From NCBI GenBank assembly GCA_963746805.1, contig CAVVCQ010000008.1, positions 496,001 to 560,000 of the forward strand: a stretch of 64,000 nt of DNA, given 5' to 3'. The first letter of the stretch is position 1; every line of letters starts with the position of its first letter. Under the pieces are notes generated by a model. The model made no database searches. It saw only the letters and a list, made by a program, of their open reading frames with translations, and was not told the DNA's origin. This document shows, piece after piece, positions 1 to 9,027 of this stretch. The translations under genes were made by a program, and so were the position numbers. The stretch comes from DATHTC01 sp963746805 (GTDB taxonomy: Bacteria; Actinomycetota; Thermoleophilia; Gaiellales; Gaiellaceae).

Positions 1-584
1 TCCCGTTCGTCCACGGCGCCCTCTTCACGTCCTCCAGCGCGGCGACGGAGCTCGCGCGCGACATCGAGACCGGCTTCCTCAACCGGCTCGCGCTGACGCC
101 GGCGAGCGGCGCGCCGCTCGTGCTCGGGCATCTCATCGCGGCGGTCGTGCTCGGCGTCGCCCAGGCCTGCCTGTACTTCGTCATCGCCCTCGCGGTGGGC
201 GTCGACTTCCACGCGGGCCCGGCGGGCGTCGTCGTGCTGATCGCCCTCGCGTCGCTCGTGTGCCTCTCGTTCGGCGCCCTCGGCACCGCGGTGGCGCTCC
301 GCACCGGCTCGTCCGAGGCCGTCCTCGGACTGTTCCCGCTCTTCTTCGTCGCGCTGTTCCTCTCGTCGCTGAACCTCCCCCGGAACCTGATCGAGGCCGA
401 CTGGTTCCGCTGGATCGCGACCCTGAACCCGGTCTCGTACGAGATCGAGGGCATCCGCAGCCTCGTCATCGTCGGCTGGGACACCCAGGCACTCGCGCTC
501 GGCTTCGCCTGCGGCCTCGCGCTCGTCGCCGTGGCGCTCGCCCTGTCCCGCGCCGCCTTCCGCGAACGGCTGGCCCGGACGTGA
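1..584 (+). CDS. ABC-2 type transporter permease (5' end outside window)
   Basis: The frame is open from the first bases of the window, so this is the C-terminal ~193 residues of a membrane permease. Hydrophobic stretches alternate with short polar loops, and the N-terminal visible part carries the ARDIETGFLNRLALTP segment typical of the first cytoplasmic loop of DrrB/ABC-2 permeases (drug or polysaccharide exporters). Its stop overlaps the start of the next permease by 4 bases (GTGA), so the two are translationally coupled and probably form a heterodimeric pore. The matching ATPase is expected just upstream, outside the window. Substrate cannot be read from sequence. Confidence 0.85.
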   Translation, partial: PFVHGALFTSSSAATELARDIETGFLNRLALTPASGAPLVLGHLIAAVVLGVAQACLYFVIALAVGVDFHAGPAGVVVLIALASLVCLSFGALGTAVALRTGSSEAVLGLFPLFFVALFLSSLNLPRNLIEADWFRWIATLNPVSYEIEGIRSLVIVGWDTQALALGFACGLALVAVALALSRAAFRERLART

Positions 585-1354
585 AGTCGACCGCGACCGT
601 GGCGTACGCCGTCGCCTGGCGGATCCTCCACAACGTCTTCACGAACCCATCGCTGCTGATGCCGGCGCTGCTGTTCCCGCTGATCTTCTTCCTCGGCTTC
701 GCGGGCGGGCTCTCGCGCGTGGACGACGTGCCCGGCTTCGACTACGCGCCCGGGTACGAGACCTTCCAGTTCGGCTTCGTCCTGCTGCAGACGGCGGCGC
801 TCGGCGGCGTGTTCACCGGCTTCGGGATCGCACGCGACTTCGAGCGCGGCTTCGTCCGGCGGCTGCTGCTGGCCGCGCCGCGGCGGAGCGGGATCGTCTG
901 GGGGTACGTGCTCGCGACGATGGTGCGCTGGCTGTTCACGATCTCGGTCGTCTTCGTCGTCGGGCTCCTGCTCGGCATGGACATCGACGGCGGGGTGCTC
1001 GACCTCGGCACGCTGCTCCTGCTCGCGCTGCTCCTGAACGCCGGGGGGACGCTGTGGGCGGCCGGGGTCGCGATGCGGCTCCGCTCCGCGCAGGCGGGGC
1101 CGGTGATGCAGATGCCGGTGTTCCTGCTGATCTTCCTCGCGCCGGTGTTCGTGCCGCTCGCCCTGCTCGACGGGTGGCTCCACGCGGTGGCGACCGTGAA
1201 CCCGCTGACGACGCTGCTCGCGGCCTCGCGGTCGCTCCTCGCCGGCGGCACGGCCCACGTCACGCTGGCCTTCCTGCTCGCTGCGGGATTGGCGTCGGCG
1301 CTGTCGCTGTGGGCCCTCCGGGGGCTGCGCAGCGCGGAGCGGGCCGGGGGTTGA
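581..1354 (+). CDS. ABC-2 type transporter permease
   Basis: A 257-residue integral membrane protein with about six hydrophobic segments, starting at a GTG that overlaps the stop of the preceding permease. The loop containing ARDFERGFVRRLLLAAPRR is the counterpart of the DrrB-type cytoplasmic loop, which contacts the ATPase. Family knowledge: DrrB-like permeases export small hydrophobic compounds with a partner ATPase. The pair with the upstream permease suggests a two-permease exporter. A structured repeat begins five bases after the stop. Longer in-frame upstream starts overlap the previous gene and are unlikely. Confidence 0.85.
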   Translation: MKSTATVAYAVAWRILHNVFTNPSLLMPALLFPLIFFLGFAGGLSRVDDVPGFDYAPGYETFQFGFVLLQTAALGGVFTGFGIARDFERGFVRRLLLAAPRRSGIVWGYVLATMVRWLFTISVVFVVGLLLGMDIDGGVLDLGTLLLLALLLNAGGTLWAAGVAMRLRSAQAGPVMQMPVFLLIFLAPVFVPLALLDGWLHAVATVNPLTTLLAASRSLLAGGTAHVTLAFLLAAGLASALSLWALRGLRSAERAGG

Positions 1355-1358
1355 GAGC

Positions 1359-1638
1359 GTGGGGGAACCCATGGTTCCCCCACGAGCCCCCTCCTTCTAC
1401 CTGAGGGCTTCGAGTCGCATCTGCGTGGCCTCCCGGGCGGATGAACCGCCCTTCGGCCGAGTGGCCGTCTCTCGTTGCAGTGGCCGACAGTTCGAATGGC
1501 CTGCGCGCGCGCACCTGGCGGTGCGGGCGCTCCCGCCAGGAACCTGGTCTCATCGGCACATGGCGAGTCGTGACGGGCGGGATGCGCTGTGCCCCTGGAC
1601 GGGGCACGCGGCGATCCCGCCCGTCCGATCGCTCCGAG
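1359..1638 (+). repeat. Dispersed structured intergenic repeat, copy 1
   Basis: About 280 bases that recur with high but imperfect identity at 19834-20105 in the same orientation. The left end is a palindrome, GTGGGGGAACC-CAT-GGTTCCCCCAC (1359-1383). The right end is a long hairpin: GACGGGCGGGAT (1572-1583) pairs with ATCCCGCCCGTC (1614-1625), and inside it GTGCCCC (1589-1595) pairs with GGGGCAC (1601-1607). No convincing protein is encoded on either strand. It starts 5 bases after a permease stop and lies between convergent genes. It could be a MITE-like mobile element, a structured RNA or a bidirectional terminator; the sequence does not decide. Confidence 0.8.
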
Positions 1639-1678
1639 ACACGGTCGGGCGGGAACCGGAACGCCTCACTCAGGGTCA

Positions 1679-1701
1679 GGCACCGGACATGTCCCCGTGC
1701 C
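1679..1701. terminator. Hairpin between convergent genes
   Basis: GGCAC-C-GGACA / TGTCC-CC-GTGCC forms a stem with a short asymmetric bulge and a palindromic GGACATGTCC centre. It lies between the permease operon (plus) and the ankyrin gene (minus), so a terminator role is plausible, although no T-tract follows. The left arm is part of a GTCAGGCACCG motif that recurs near 22084. Confidence 0.35.
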
Positions 1702-1742
1702 GGGCACCTGTTCACGCTCGTGGCGCCGGCTCCGATGTGGAG

Positions 1743-2345
1743 CTAGGTCTCGGGCCAGGCAGCGGTCGTGCCGTCGCCGGCGACCGCGGACGGGTCGGCG
1801 CCGCGCTCGAGCAGGAGGTCGTACAGCTCGCGGTTCCGATTCGCCGCCGCGGCGTGCAGCGGCGTGAACCCGTCGGGCTGCGCCGACGCAGGGTCGGCAC
1901 CCGCGTCGAGGAGGAGGCGCGAGATCGTCGTCTCGTCCGCCGCCGTCGCGGCCTCGAGCGCCGTCGTGCGGATCGCGCCGGTGCCGCGCGCACCGACGTC
2001 GGCGCCTCGCTCGAGCAGGAGCCTCACACCCGATTCGTGACCGAAGAACGCCGCGAGCGCGAGCGGCCGGAACCCGTCGCCCGAGACCGCGTCCACCCGT
2101 GCCGGATCCTCGTCGAGCAGTGTCCGAAGACGCTCCGTCCGGCCGAGCGCGGCCGCATCCCAGACGTCGAGCGCCTCGGGCGGCGGCATGAGCGCCTCGA
2201 CCATGTCGTCGCGCCGGTAGTAGCGGGCCGTCCGGACCGCCGAGACGCCCTGCGCATCCCGCTCGGCCCCGTGCCCCGCGAGCTGCCGAACACGGTCGAC
2301 GTCTCCCGCCGCGATCGCGTCGAAGACCTCGCTCACTGCGCTCAC
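1743..2345 (-). CDS. Ankyrin-repeat protein
   Basis: A 200-residue protein made almost entirely of ankyrin repeats. Visible repeat signatures are GFRPLALAAFFGHESGVRLL, TALEAATAADETTISRLLL and FTPLHAAAANRNRELYDLLL, each followed by the LLERGAD/LLDAGAD helix cap. No signal peptide or membrane segment, so it is probably a cytoplasmic protein-binding scaffold. The GTG start at 2345 overlaps the stop of the upstream dehydrogenase; a second GTG lies at 2336. In the raw frame it runs on from the frameshifted dehydrogenase, but that fusion is an artefact of the broken upstream gene. Partner unknown. Confidence 0.85.
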   Translation of the reverse strand: MSAVSEVFDAIAAGDVDRVRQLAGHGAERDAQGVSAVRTARYYRRDDMVEALMPPPEALDVWDAAALGRTERLRTLLDEDPARVDAVSGDGFRPLALAAFFGHESGVRLLLERGADVGARGTGAIRTTALEAATAADETTISRLLLDAGADPASAQPDGFTPLHAAAANRNRELYDLLLERGADPSAVAGDGTTAAWPET

Positions 2346-3230
2346 GCTACCGCCTCGGGATTGAGCGCATGCCGCGGGAGCCGCCCCTCGAGCAGCACGT
2401 CTCGCAGCGCCTCGACGCAGAGCATCCCCATCGCCTCGCGGGCCTCGTCCGTGGCGCTGCCGAGGTGTGGTGTGAGCACGACGTCCTCGCGTCCGAGCAG
2501 GCCCGGATGGACGTCCGGCTCGTGCTCGAAGACGTCGAGCGCGACCCCGGCGAGCCGGCCTTCCTCGAGCGCCGCCACGAGCGCCGCCTCGTCCACGACC
2601 GGGCCGCGCGAGGTGTTCACGAGCACCGCCCCGGATTGCAGGCGCGCGAGCACGGCCGCGTCGACGAGGTGCCGCGTCTCGCTCCGCAGCGGCACGTGGA
2701 GCGTGACGACGTCGACGTCCGCGAGCAGGTCGAGCTCGCCGCGGCCGACCGGGCACGATCTCCATCCCGTGCGCCTCCGCCAGCCGCGCCACCTCGCGCC
2801 CGATGCGGCCCATCCCGACGACTCCGAGCCGGAGACCGCGGAGGCCGCGTCCGAGCATGAAGGTCGGGTCGAGCCGCCACGGTTCGCGCCGCCGGACGAG
2901 CCGGTCGCCCTCGGCCACGCGGCGCAGGAGCGCGAGCAGCAGCGCGATCGTCAGCTCCGCGGTCGCCTCGGTGAGGACGTCCGGCGTGTTCGCGACGACG
3001 ACGCCGCGCTGCGTCGCAGCCGCGAGGTCGACGTTGTCGTAGCCCACGCCGAAGTTCGCCACGACCCGCAGCGACGGGCCGGCGCGGTCGAGGAGCGCCG
3101 CGTCCAGAGGGTCTCCGGGGTTCACGAGCAGGCCGTCGACGCCGTCAGGCTCCGGCACGAGCTCGAAGGAGGCGGCGAGCTCGTCCTCGACGCGGGTCGG
3201 GAGCCGCCGCGTCACGTGGACGCGGGCCAC
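2342..3230 (-). pseudogene. D-isomer-specific 2-hydroxyacid dehydrogenase, frame-broken
   Basis: The N-terminal part shows the D-2-hydroxyacid dehydrogenase family (glyoxylate/hydroxypyruvate reductase type): VANFGVGYDNVDL, then the start of the Rossmann fold LGVVGMGRIGREVARLAEA. The C-terminal part, in another frame, has VNTSRGPVVDEAAL, the LDVFEHEP motif and the catalytic-region HLGSAT. The two halves are joined near 2750, where the frame shifts and about 20 residues between the NAD-binding loop and the LHVPLR segment are missing compared with relatives. The enzyme would reduce 2-oxoacids with NAD(P)H. GTG start at 3230 overlaps the XRE gene stop. Either a true deletion or an assembly error. 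Confidence 0.8.
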
Positions 3231-3499
3231 TAGCGAGGCCGGAGCTCGACCACGAGGTCGCAGTCGAGCGCCTCGGCGATGCGCATGAGCGTGTCGATCC
3301 GCGGCGGCCGGCCGCCCTTCTCGAGCCGGGCGATCGCCGACTGCGTCGTCCCCGTCAGCATCGCGAGCTGCTGCTGCGAGAGGCCGACCTCCTTCCGCCG
3401 CTCGGCCACGCGCTCGGCGATCTGGGCGAAGAACCAGCCGTTCTCGGCCCCGGCGACCTTCGCGCGGAGCCGCTCGAGGGCGGAGGCGTCGTATCGCAC
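3230..3499 (-). CDS. XRE-family helix-turn-helix protein
   Basis: An 89-residue DNA-binding protein. The HTH spans about residues 33-60: VGLSQQQLAMLTGTTQSAIARLEKG, with the typical Q-x-x-A...QS-x-I-x-R-x-E pattern, followed by a helix RIDTLMRIAEALDCDL. Size and layout match HigA-type antitoxins or small solo regulators, but no toxin-sized partner gene adjoins it: downstream is a dehydrogenase with 1-base overlap, upstream (23 bases) the DUF2339 gene. A stand-alone transcription factor is therefore the safer reading. Confidence 0.8.
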   Translation of the reverse strand: MRYDASALERLRAKVAGAENGWFFAQIAERVAERRKEVGLSQQQLAMLTGTTQSAIARLEKGGRPPRIDTLMRIAEALDCDLVVELRPR

Positions 3500-3521
3500 G
3501 CGTGCGATCCTAGCGACCGCC

Positions 3522-6212
3522 TCAGGCCGGTCGCGGCCCTCCTCTCCGCGGGCCGGCGAGCCGCTGGGAGAAGAACCCGGCGAGCAGGAGCACGGCGCCG
3601 ACGGCGAGGAACGAGACCGCTCGCGTGACGGAGCTGAGCTCGCTCAGGTCGTAGAGGAACAGCTTGGCCAGTGCGGCGCCGAAGAGCGCGAGGCCCGCGA
3701 GACGGAGCGACGGCAGGCCCCGGCGGAGCCCGGCGTACAGCGCGACGAGGGCGACGACGCCCCAGAACGCGCTCACGGCGGTGTGCCCGCGCTGGAACTC
3801 CGTCGTCAGGTCGGCCTCGCCGACGCCGAGCGTGAGGCCGAGGATCGCGAGCGAGCCGGCGTAGACGCCGGTGGCGGCAGCGAGCCACGCAAGCGTCGAA
3901 CGCGCGGCCGCGACCGTCTCGTCGAGCACCCGGTCGAGCCGGTCCTCGGGCGCGCCCGGCGGGACGCGGAGGAGGAGCGCGAGCGCCGCCAGCGCCGCGG
4001 CCACGAGCGCCACCGCGAGCGCCCCGTCGCCCGGGCTCCCGTTCGCGACGAAGAAGTCGGCCGGCGGCGCGAGCTCGACGAACGTGACGCCGGCCGCGAG
4101 CACGAGCGACGCGAGCGCCGCAGGCCCGAACCGCCGTTCGCCGGTCGCACGCGCCAGCCAGGCAAGCGCCGCCGCAACGGCCGCCGCTGCGGCGACGAAC
4201 GGCGTGCCCTCGAGGAGCAGCAGCGCGGCCGCGAGAGCCGCGCCTTCCGCCATCACCCAGAGGCTCGTGGTGGGGTTGCGAGTCCCTTCGCGCCGGAACA
4301 GGCCGGCCGCGAGCAGGGCGAAGACCGCCGCGAGCGCGAGCGCCGCGAGGCCGCGGGCGTCGTCCGCCTCGAGGAGCCTGCCGACGGCGAACGCAGTGAA
4401 GCCCGACGACAGGACGAAGGCGACGACGGCGTAGAGCGAGTCGAGCGGCCGCCGTCTCGCCGGTGCGAGCTCGGCGCCGTAACCGCCGGCGAGCAGTCCC
4501 GCGGCGACCGCGGCCGCGGCCCACCCGGTCTGCGCTCGACCGAGCTCGACGAGGTCGAACACGAGGGCGTCGAGCGCCGTCACGGCCAGCCAGACGGCGC
4601 CGGCGACCGCGAGCGCGCGGCTCCCGACCCACGCCCCGCCGGCGTAGAGCACGGCACCGATCGCCGACCAGAGGCAGACGACCGCGACCCGGCCCCAGTC
4701 GAACGCGGGCTCGACGCCGGCGGCCTCGACGAGCGCGAGCGTCGCGGCCGAGGCCGCGCCGACGACGGCCAGCCCGGCGACCGACGCCGCGACGCGCGCC
4801 CACCACGACCGCACGTCCACGAGGTCGGAGAACAGCTGCGCGATCGCACCGCCGGCCTCGGGAGCCGTCCATCGGGGCGCCAGCCGCGCGACGAGCGCGG
4901 CCGCGCCGGCGACGACGAGCAGCGCCGGTATCCCCGCAGCCGGATCGCTGCCGGCCGCGTACAGGTCCGACGGCGGCGCGTCGACCGTGACGACGTGCCC
5001 GACCGCCAGCCCGAGATACGCGAGCGACGCGGCCGCGAAGCGCGGCTCGCGGACGCGTCCGGCGAGCCAGGCGAACGCTGCCGCCTGGAGCGCCCACGCG
5101 ACGGTGAGGCCGAGCCCGCCGAGCAGGTCGGCGAAGCCGAGCGCACTGACGACCATCGCAGCCGCGGCCAGCAGCGCCGAGAGGTCGCGGGCGCGGCCGA
5201 AGAGCGCGAAGGCGAGCGCCGCGTACGGCAGTGCGAGGACGAGCAGCCAGACCCCGGGATCGTCCAGGAGCGCGAGCACCGACAGGACGCCCAGCGACGC
5301 CGAGAGCGCCACGAGCACGCTCGAGAGCCCGCCGACCCGCTCCGCCACGAGGGAGCGCACGACCGCGGTCGCGAGATAGAGCGCGACGAGCAGCGCGGCG
5401 ACGGCGACCGCGCCGCCGGGCGCTGCATCGTGCTCTGCGACGAGGAGCGCCAGCCACTGCGGCGCCGTGGCCGCGACACCGGCGACCAGCAGCCACGTCC
5501 AGCCGCGACGGACGGCCACGACCGCGAGCGCGGCGAACACGAGCGCGGCGAACGCCGTGCCGAGCACCTCGATGCCGCCCTCGATCCCGACCGCCGCAGG
5601 TGCGAGCGCGGCCCCGACGAGGCCGATCCCCGCGAGGATCTCCGCCGACCATGCGAGCGCGATCGCGGTCCCGACGGCGGCGATCACCGCCGCGAGGAGG
5701 AGCGCGCCGGCGTGGTCGACGAGGTCGTAGCGGGCCGTGGCGGCGAGGAGCGTCGCGTAGCTGCCGGCGAGCCCGGCGCCGACCGCCGCGAGCGCCGCGT
5801 CGAGCTGGCCGTAGCGACGCCGCGCGACGACGCCGGCCGCGACGAGCAGCGCGGACACCAGCGCACCGGCGAGAACGCGCTCGGCGGGGCCGATCCAGCC
5901 GCGGTTGACCGCGAGCACGAACAGGAAGACGACGCCGAGCAGCGTGACGATCCCGCCGGCCACGGCAAGGACGCGTGCGTCGAGCAGGTCGGCGAGCGCG
6001 CGCCGGGGACGTCGTGGAGCGCGCGTGCGGACGGGCGCCGGCGGCGGCGCCACGCGGGGGGCGGGCGCCGGCGTGGGCACCGGGGCCTCGCGGGGCTCGG
6101 CAGGCGCGGGCGCGGCGACGAGCCGCCTGAGGTCGGCGAGCTCGCGCTCGAGCGAGCGCAGACGGGATTCCGCCTCGTCGAGGCGGGCGACGACGGTCGA
6201 AGCGGGGGTCAT
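3522..6212 (-). CDS. DUF2339 multi-pass membrane protein
   Basis: An 896-residue protein. Residues ~5-35 form a short coiled coil (ARLDEAESRLRSLERELADL), followed by a Pro/Ala-rich linker to about residue 75. The rest is some two dozen hydrophobic helices packed with Ala, Leu and Val. This layout matches the DUF2339 family, a large membrane protein of unknown function. The start is supported by AGGAGGT five bases upstream. An inverted repeat (6254-6281) sits about 40 bases before the start. The family has no assigned reaction. Confidence 0.8.
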   Translation of the reverse strand: MTPASTVVARLDEAESRLRSLERELADLRRLVAAPAPAEPREAPVPTPAPAPRVAPPPAPVRTRAPRRPRRALADLLDARVLAVAGGIVTLLGVVFLFVLAVNRGWIGPAERVLAGALVSALLVAAGVVARRRYGQLDAALAAVGAGLAGSYATLLAATARYDLVDHAGALLLAAVIAAVGTAIALAWSAEILAGIGLVGAALAPAAVGIEGGIEVLGTAFAALVFAALAVVAVRRGWTWLLVAGVAATAPQWLALLVAEHDAAPGGAVAVAALLVALYLATAVVRSLVAERVGGLSSVLVALSASLGVLSVLALLDDPGVWLLVLALPYAALAFALFGRARDLSALLAAAAMVVSALGFADLLGGLGLTVAWALQAAAFAWLAGRVREPRFAAASLAYLGLAVGHVVTVDAPPSDLYAAGSDPAAGIPALLVVAGAAALVARLAPRWTAPEAGGAIAQLFSDLVDVRSWWARVAASVAGLAVVGAASAATLALVEAAGVEPAFDWGRVAVVCLWSAIGAVLYAGGAWVGSRALAVAGAVWLAVTALDALVFDLVELGRAQTGWAAAAVAAGLLAGGYGAELAPARRRPLDSLYAVVAFVLSSGFTAFAVGRLLEADDARGLAALALAAVFALLAAGLFRREGTRNPTTSLWVMAEGAALAAALLLLEGTPFVAAAAAVAAALAWLARATGERRFGPAALASLVLAAGVTFVELAPPADFFVANGSPGDGALAVALVAAALAALALLLRVPPGAPEDRLDRVLDETVAAARSTLAWLAAATGVYAGSLAILGLTLGVGEADLTTEFQRGHTAVSAFWGVVALVALYAGLRRGLPSLRLAGLALFGAALAKLFLYDLSELSSVTRAVSFLAVGAVLLLAGFFSQRLAGPRRGGPRPA

Positions 6213-6253
6213 GCCGACCTCCTAGAAGTGTTGAACGGCGTTCGTCCCATATC

Positions 6254-6281
6254 GCACGATTGCTATTTATCGCAATCGTGC
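6254..6281. promoter_or_regulatory. Inverted repeat between aminotransferase and DUF2339 gene
   Basis: GCACGATTGC-TATTTATC-GCAATCGTGC is a perfect 10-bp inverted repeat with an A/T-rich 8-base centre, unusual in this GC-rich DNA. Both neighbours are on the minus strand: it lies 14-41 bases after the stop of the aminotransferase gene and 42-69 bases before the DUF2339 start. It could be a terminator for the first or an operator for the second. No T-tract follows, which favours the operator. Confidence 0.5.
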
Positions 6282-6294
6282 TATCGCGTCAAGG

Positions 6295-7507
6295 CTATGC
6301 GAGCAGCGAGCGGTGCCGCGCGAGCGACTCGAGCACGAGGTCGACGTCCTCGACCGAGTTGTAGGCGTGCGCCGAGATGCGCAGGTTGTCCGCACGCGAC
6401 GAGGTGACGATCCCCTCGCGCCGCAGCGCCGCCACGAGCGCGCCGACGTCGCGCGAGCGGACGCACAGGAGCGCGCCGCGGCGGCGGCGCTTGCGGGGCG
6501 TGACCACGGTCGCCCGCAGGTCGTCGAGCCCGTCGATCAGGCGCCGGTTGAGCTCGTCCACGTGCGCGCGGGTGTCCTCGACGCCGATCTCCTCCATGAG
6601 CTCGATCCCGGCGATGCCCGCGTAGATCGACGGAACCGGCGGCGTGCCGTACTGGAAGCGCCGCGCGTCGCGCGCCGGCGAGTAGTCCGAGACGTCCATG
6701 GCGAAGATGTCCTCGTCCGCGAACCAGCCCGTCGCCGTCGGGCGGATGCGCTCGATCGCGTCCCGCCGTGCGTACAGCCAGGCGAGCCCGGCCGACCCGA
6801 GCAGGTACTTCAGAGACCCCGCTGCGAGGAACTCGACCCCGAGCGCCCGCACGTCGAGCGGCACGGAGCCGGCGCTCTGGTACGCGTCGAGGAGCACCAT
6901 CGCGCCGCGCTCGTGCGCGAGCCGGACGATCGGCTCGACGTCGAGCATCGCGCCGTTCCGGTAGCAGACGTGCGTGATCGAGACGAGCTGCGTGTCCTCG
7001 TCGATGGCGCGGTCGAAGGCCTCGTACGGCAGCGTCCCGTCCGCGTCCTCGCGCACGTGCACGACCCGGGCCCCGCGTGCCTCCTGGGCGTGCCAGATCT
7101 GGCCGATCGTGGGGAACTCCCAGTCGGTGAGGACGACCTTCGACCGCTGCGCGAAGCGGAGGCCGCTCGCGAGGGAGGAGACGGCGGCCGAGAGCGAGGT
7201 CGTGACGGCGACCTCGTCCGGGTCGGCTCGCACGAGCCGCGCGAACGCGGCGCGCGCGGCCTCCCCGCGCTCGACCCAGTACTCCCACGGCGCGCCCTTC
7301 TCGTCCCAGTCGCGCAGGTACGCGTCGTACGAGGCCCGGACCGAGTCGGACAGCGCGCCCTGCGAGCAGGAGTTGATGTAGACGAGCCGCTCGAAGATCG
7401 GGAAGCGGTGGCGGATCCGGTGCGGGAGCGGGCCGGCGTCGCGCGGTCGCGTCGGGACGGTCACCTCCGCAGTATCGGCGGGCGCGAGCCCGTTCCGGAG
7501 CCGGTGC

Positions 7508-7518
<11 letters not shown>
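6295..7518 (-). CDS. Class-V PLP-dependent aminotransferase / cysteine desulfurase-like enzyme
   Basis: About 407 residues. The PLP lysine sits in AAGSLKYLLGSAG, and VLLDAYQSAG supplies the aspartate that contacts the pyridine ring, followed by the S-x-P-L region. The C-terminal small domain ends in LRISAHAYNSVEDVD, typical of class-V enzymes such as isopenicillin-N-epimerase-like and kynureninase-like proteins. The longest frame starts at a TTG (7518) inside the livF end; GTG at 7464 is a plausible later start. Its position at the end of a branched-chain amino-acid importer operon suggests the transported compound is an amino acid or amine, but the substrate is not visible. Confidence 0.8.
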
Positions 7519-8232
<714 letters not shown>

Positions 8233-8236
<4 letters not shown>

Positions 8237-9027
8237 TTGCGGGCCACCTCTCCGGTGCCGAGGTACGCCTCCACGACACGCGGGTCGGTGGCGACGTCGT
8301 CGAACGAGCCCTCGGCGATCTTCACGCCGTGGTCGAGTGCGACGACCCGGTCGGAGATCCCCTCGACGACGTGCATGTCGTGCTCGATGACGAGGATCGT
8401 GTGCCCCCGCTCGGTCCGCAGCTTCCCGATCAGCTCGGTGATCTCGTGCGTCTCCGCGGGGTTCATCCCGGCCGCCGGCTCGTCGAGGAGCAGCACGCGC
8501 GGCTTCGTCGCCATCGCGCGCGCGATCTCGAGCCGGCGCCGGTTGGCGTACGAGAGCGAGTACGCGGGCTGATCCCAGCGGTACCCCATCAGGCGCTGGC
8601 CGAAGAAGCCCAGCTTCTCCTCCGCGAGCGCCGCGATCTCCCGCTCCTCGCGGCGCATCCCCGGCGTCCGCAGCATCGAGCGGAAGAAGCCCGACCGCGT
8701 GTGGCCGTAGGCGGCGGCCATGACGTTCTCCTTGACCGTCATGTTCAGGAACAGGCGCAGCGTCTGGAAGGTGCGGCCGATCCCGCGGCCGACGATCTGG
8801 TGCGACGTGAGCCCGACGAGGCTCTCGCCGTCGAGCAGGATGTCGCCCGCGTCGGGTCGGTAGATCCCGCTGATGAGGTTGAAGAGCGTCGTCTTGCCGG
8901 CGCCGTTGGGGCCGATCACGCTGACGATCTCGCCCTCGTTCACGTGCAGGTCGAGCTCGTCGAGCACCGCGAGGCCGCCGAATCGGAGGCTGATGCCACG
9001 GAGCTCGAGGGTCGGCGCCTTCGCCAT
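8233..9027 (-). CDS. livG: Branched-chain amino-acid ABC transporter ATP-binding protein LivG
   Basis: A 264-residue ABC ATPase. Walker A GPNGAGKTT is at residues 39-47, RTFQTLRLF is the LivG Q-loop region, and the signature motif has the LivG variant LSYANRRRLEIARAM. Walker B is VLLLDEPAAGMNP and the switch IEHDM. ATG at 9027 overlaps the livM stop (ATGA), so the genes are translationally coupled. It forms the nucleotide-binding pair with LivF. Confidence 0.93.

Noticed and set aside
1743..3230. Apparent dehydrogenase-ankyrin fusion protein
   Set aside because: The fusion arises only because the dehydrogenase frame shifts near 2750 into the ankyrin frame; the dehydrogenase C-terminus is present in its own frame with a stop and a normal GTGA overlap.
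3230..3499. HigBA-type toxin-antitoxin module
   Set aside because: Only the antitoxin-like HTH protein is present; neither neighbour is a RelE/HigB-sized toxin.
3279..6407. Very long plus-strand open frame opposite the DUF2339 gene
   Set aside because: Arg/Glu-rich low-complexity translation without domains; it is the antisense shadow of a clear membrane-protein gene in GC-rich DNA.
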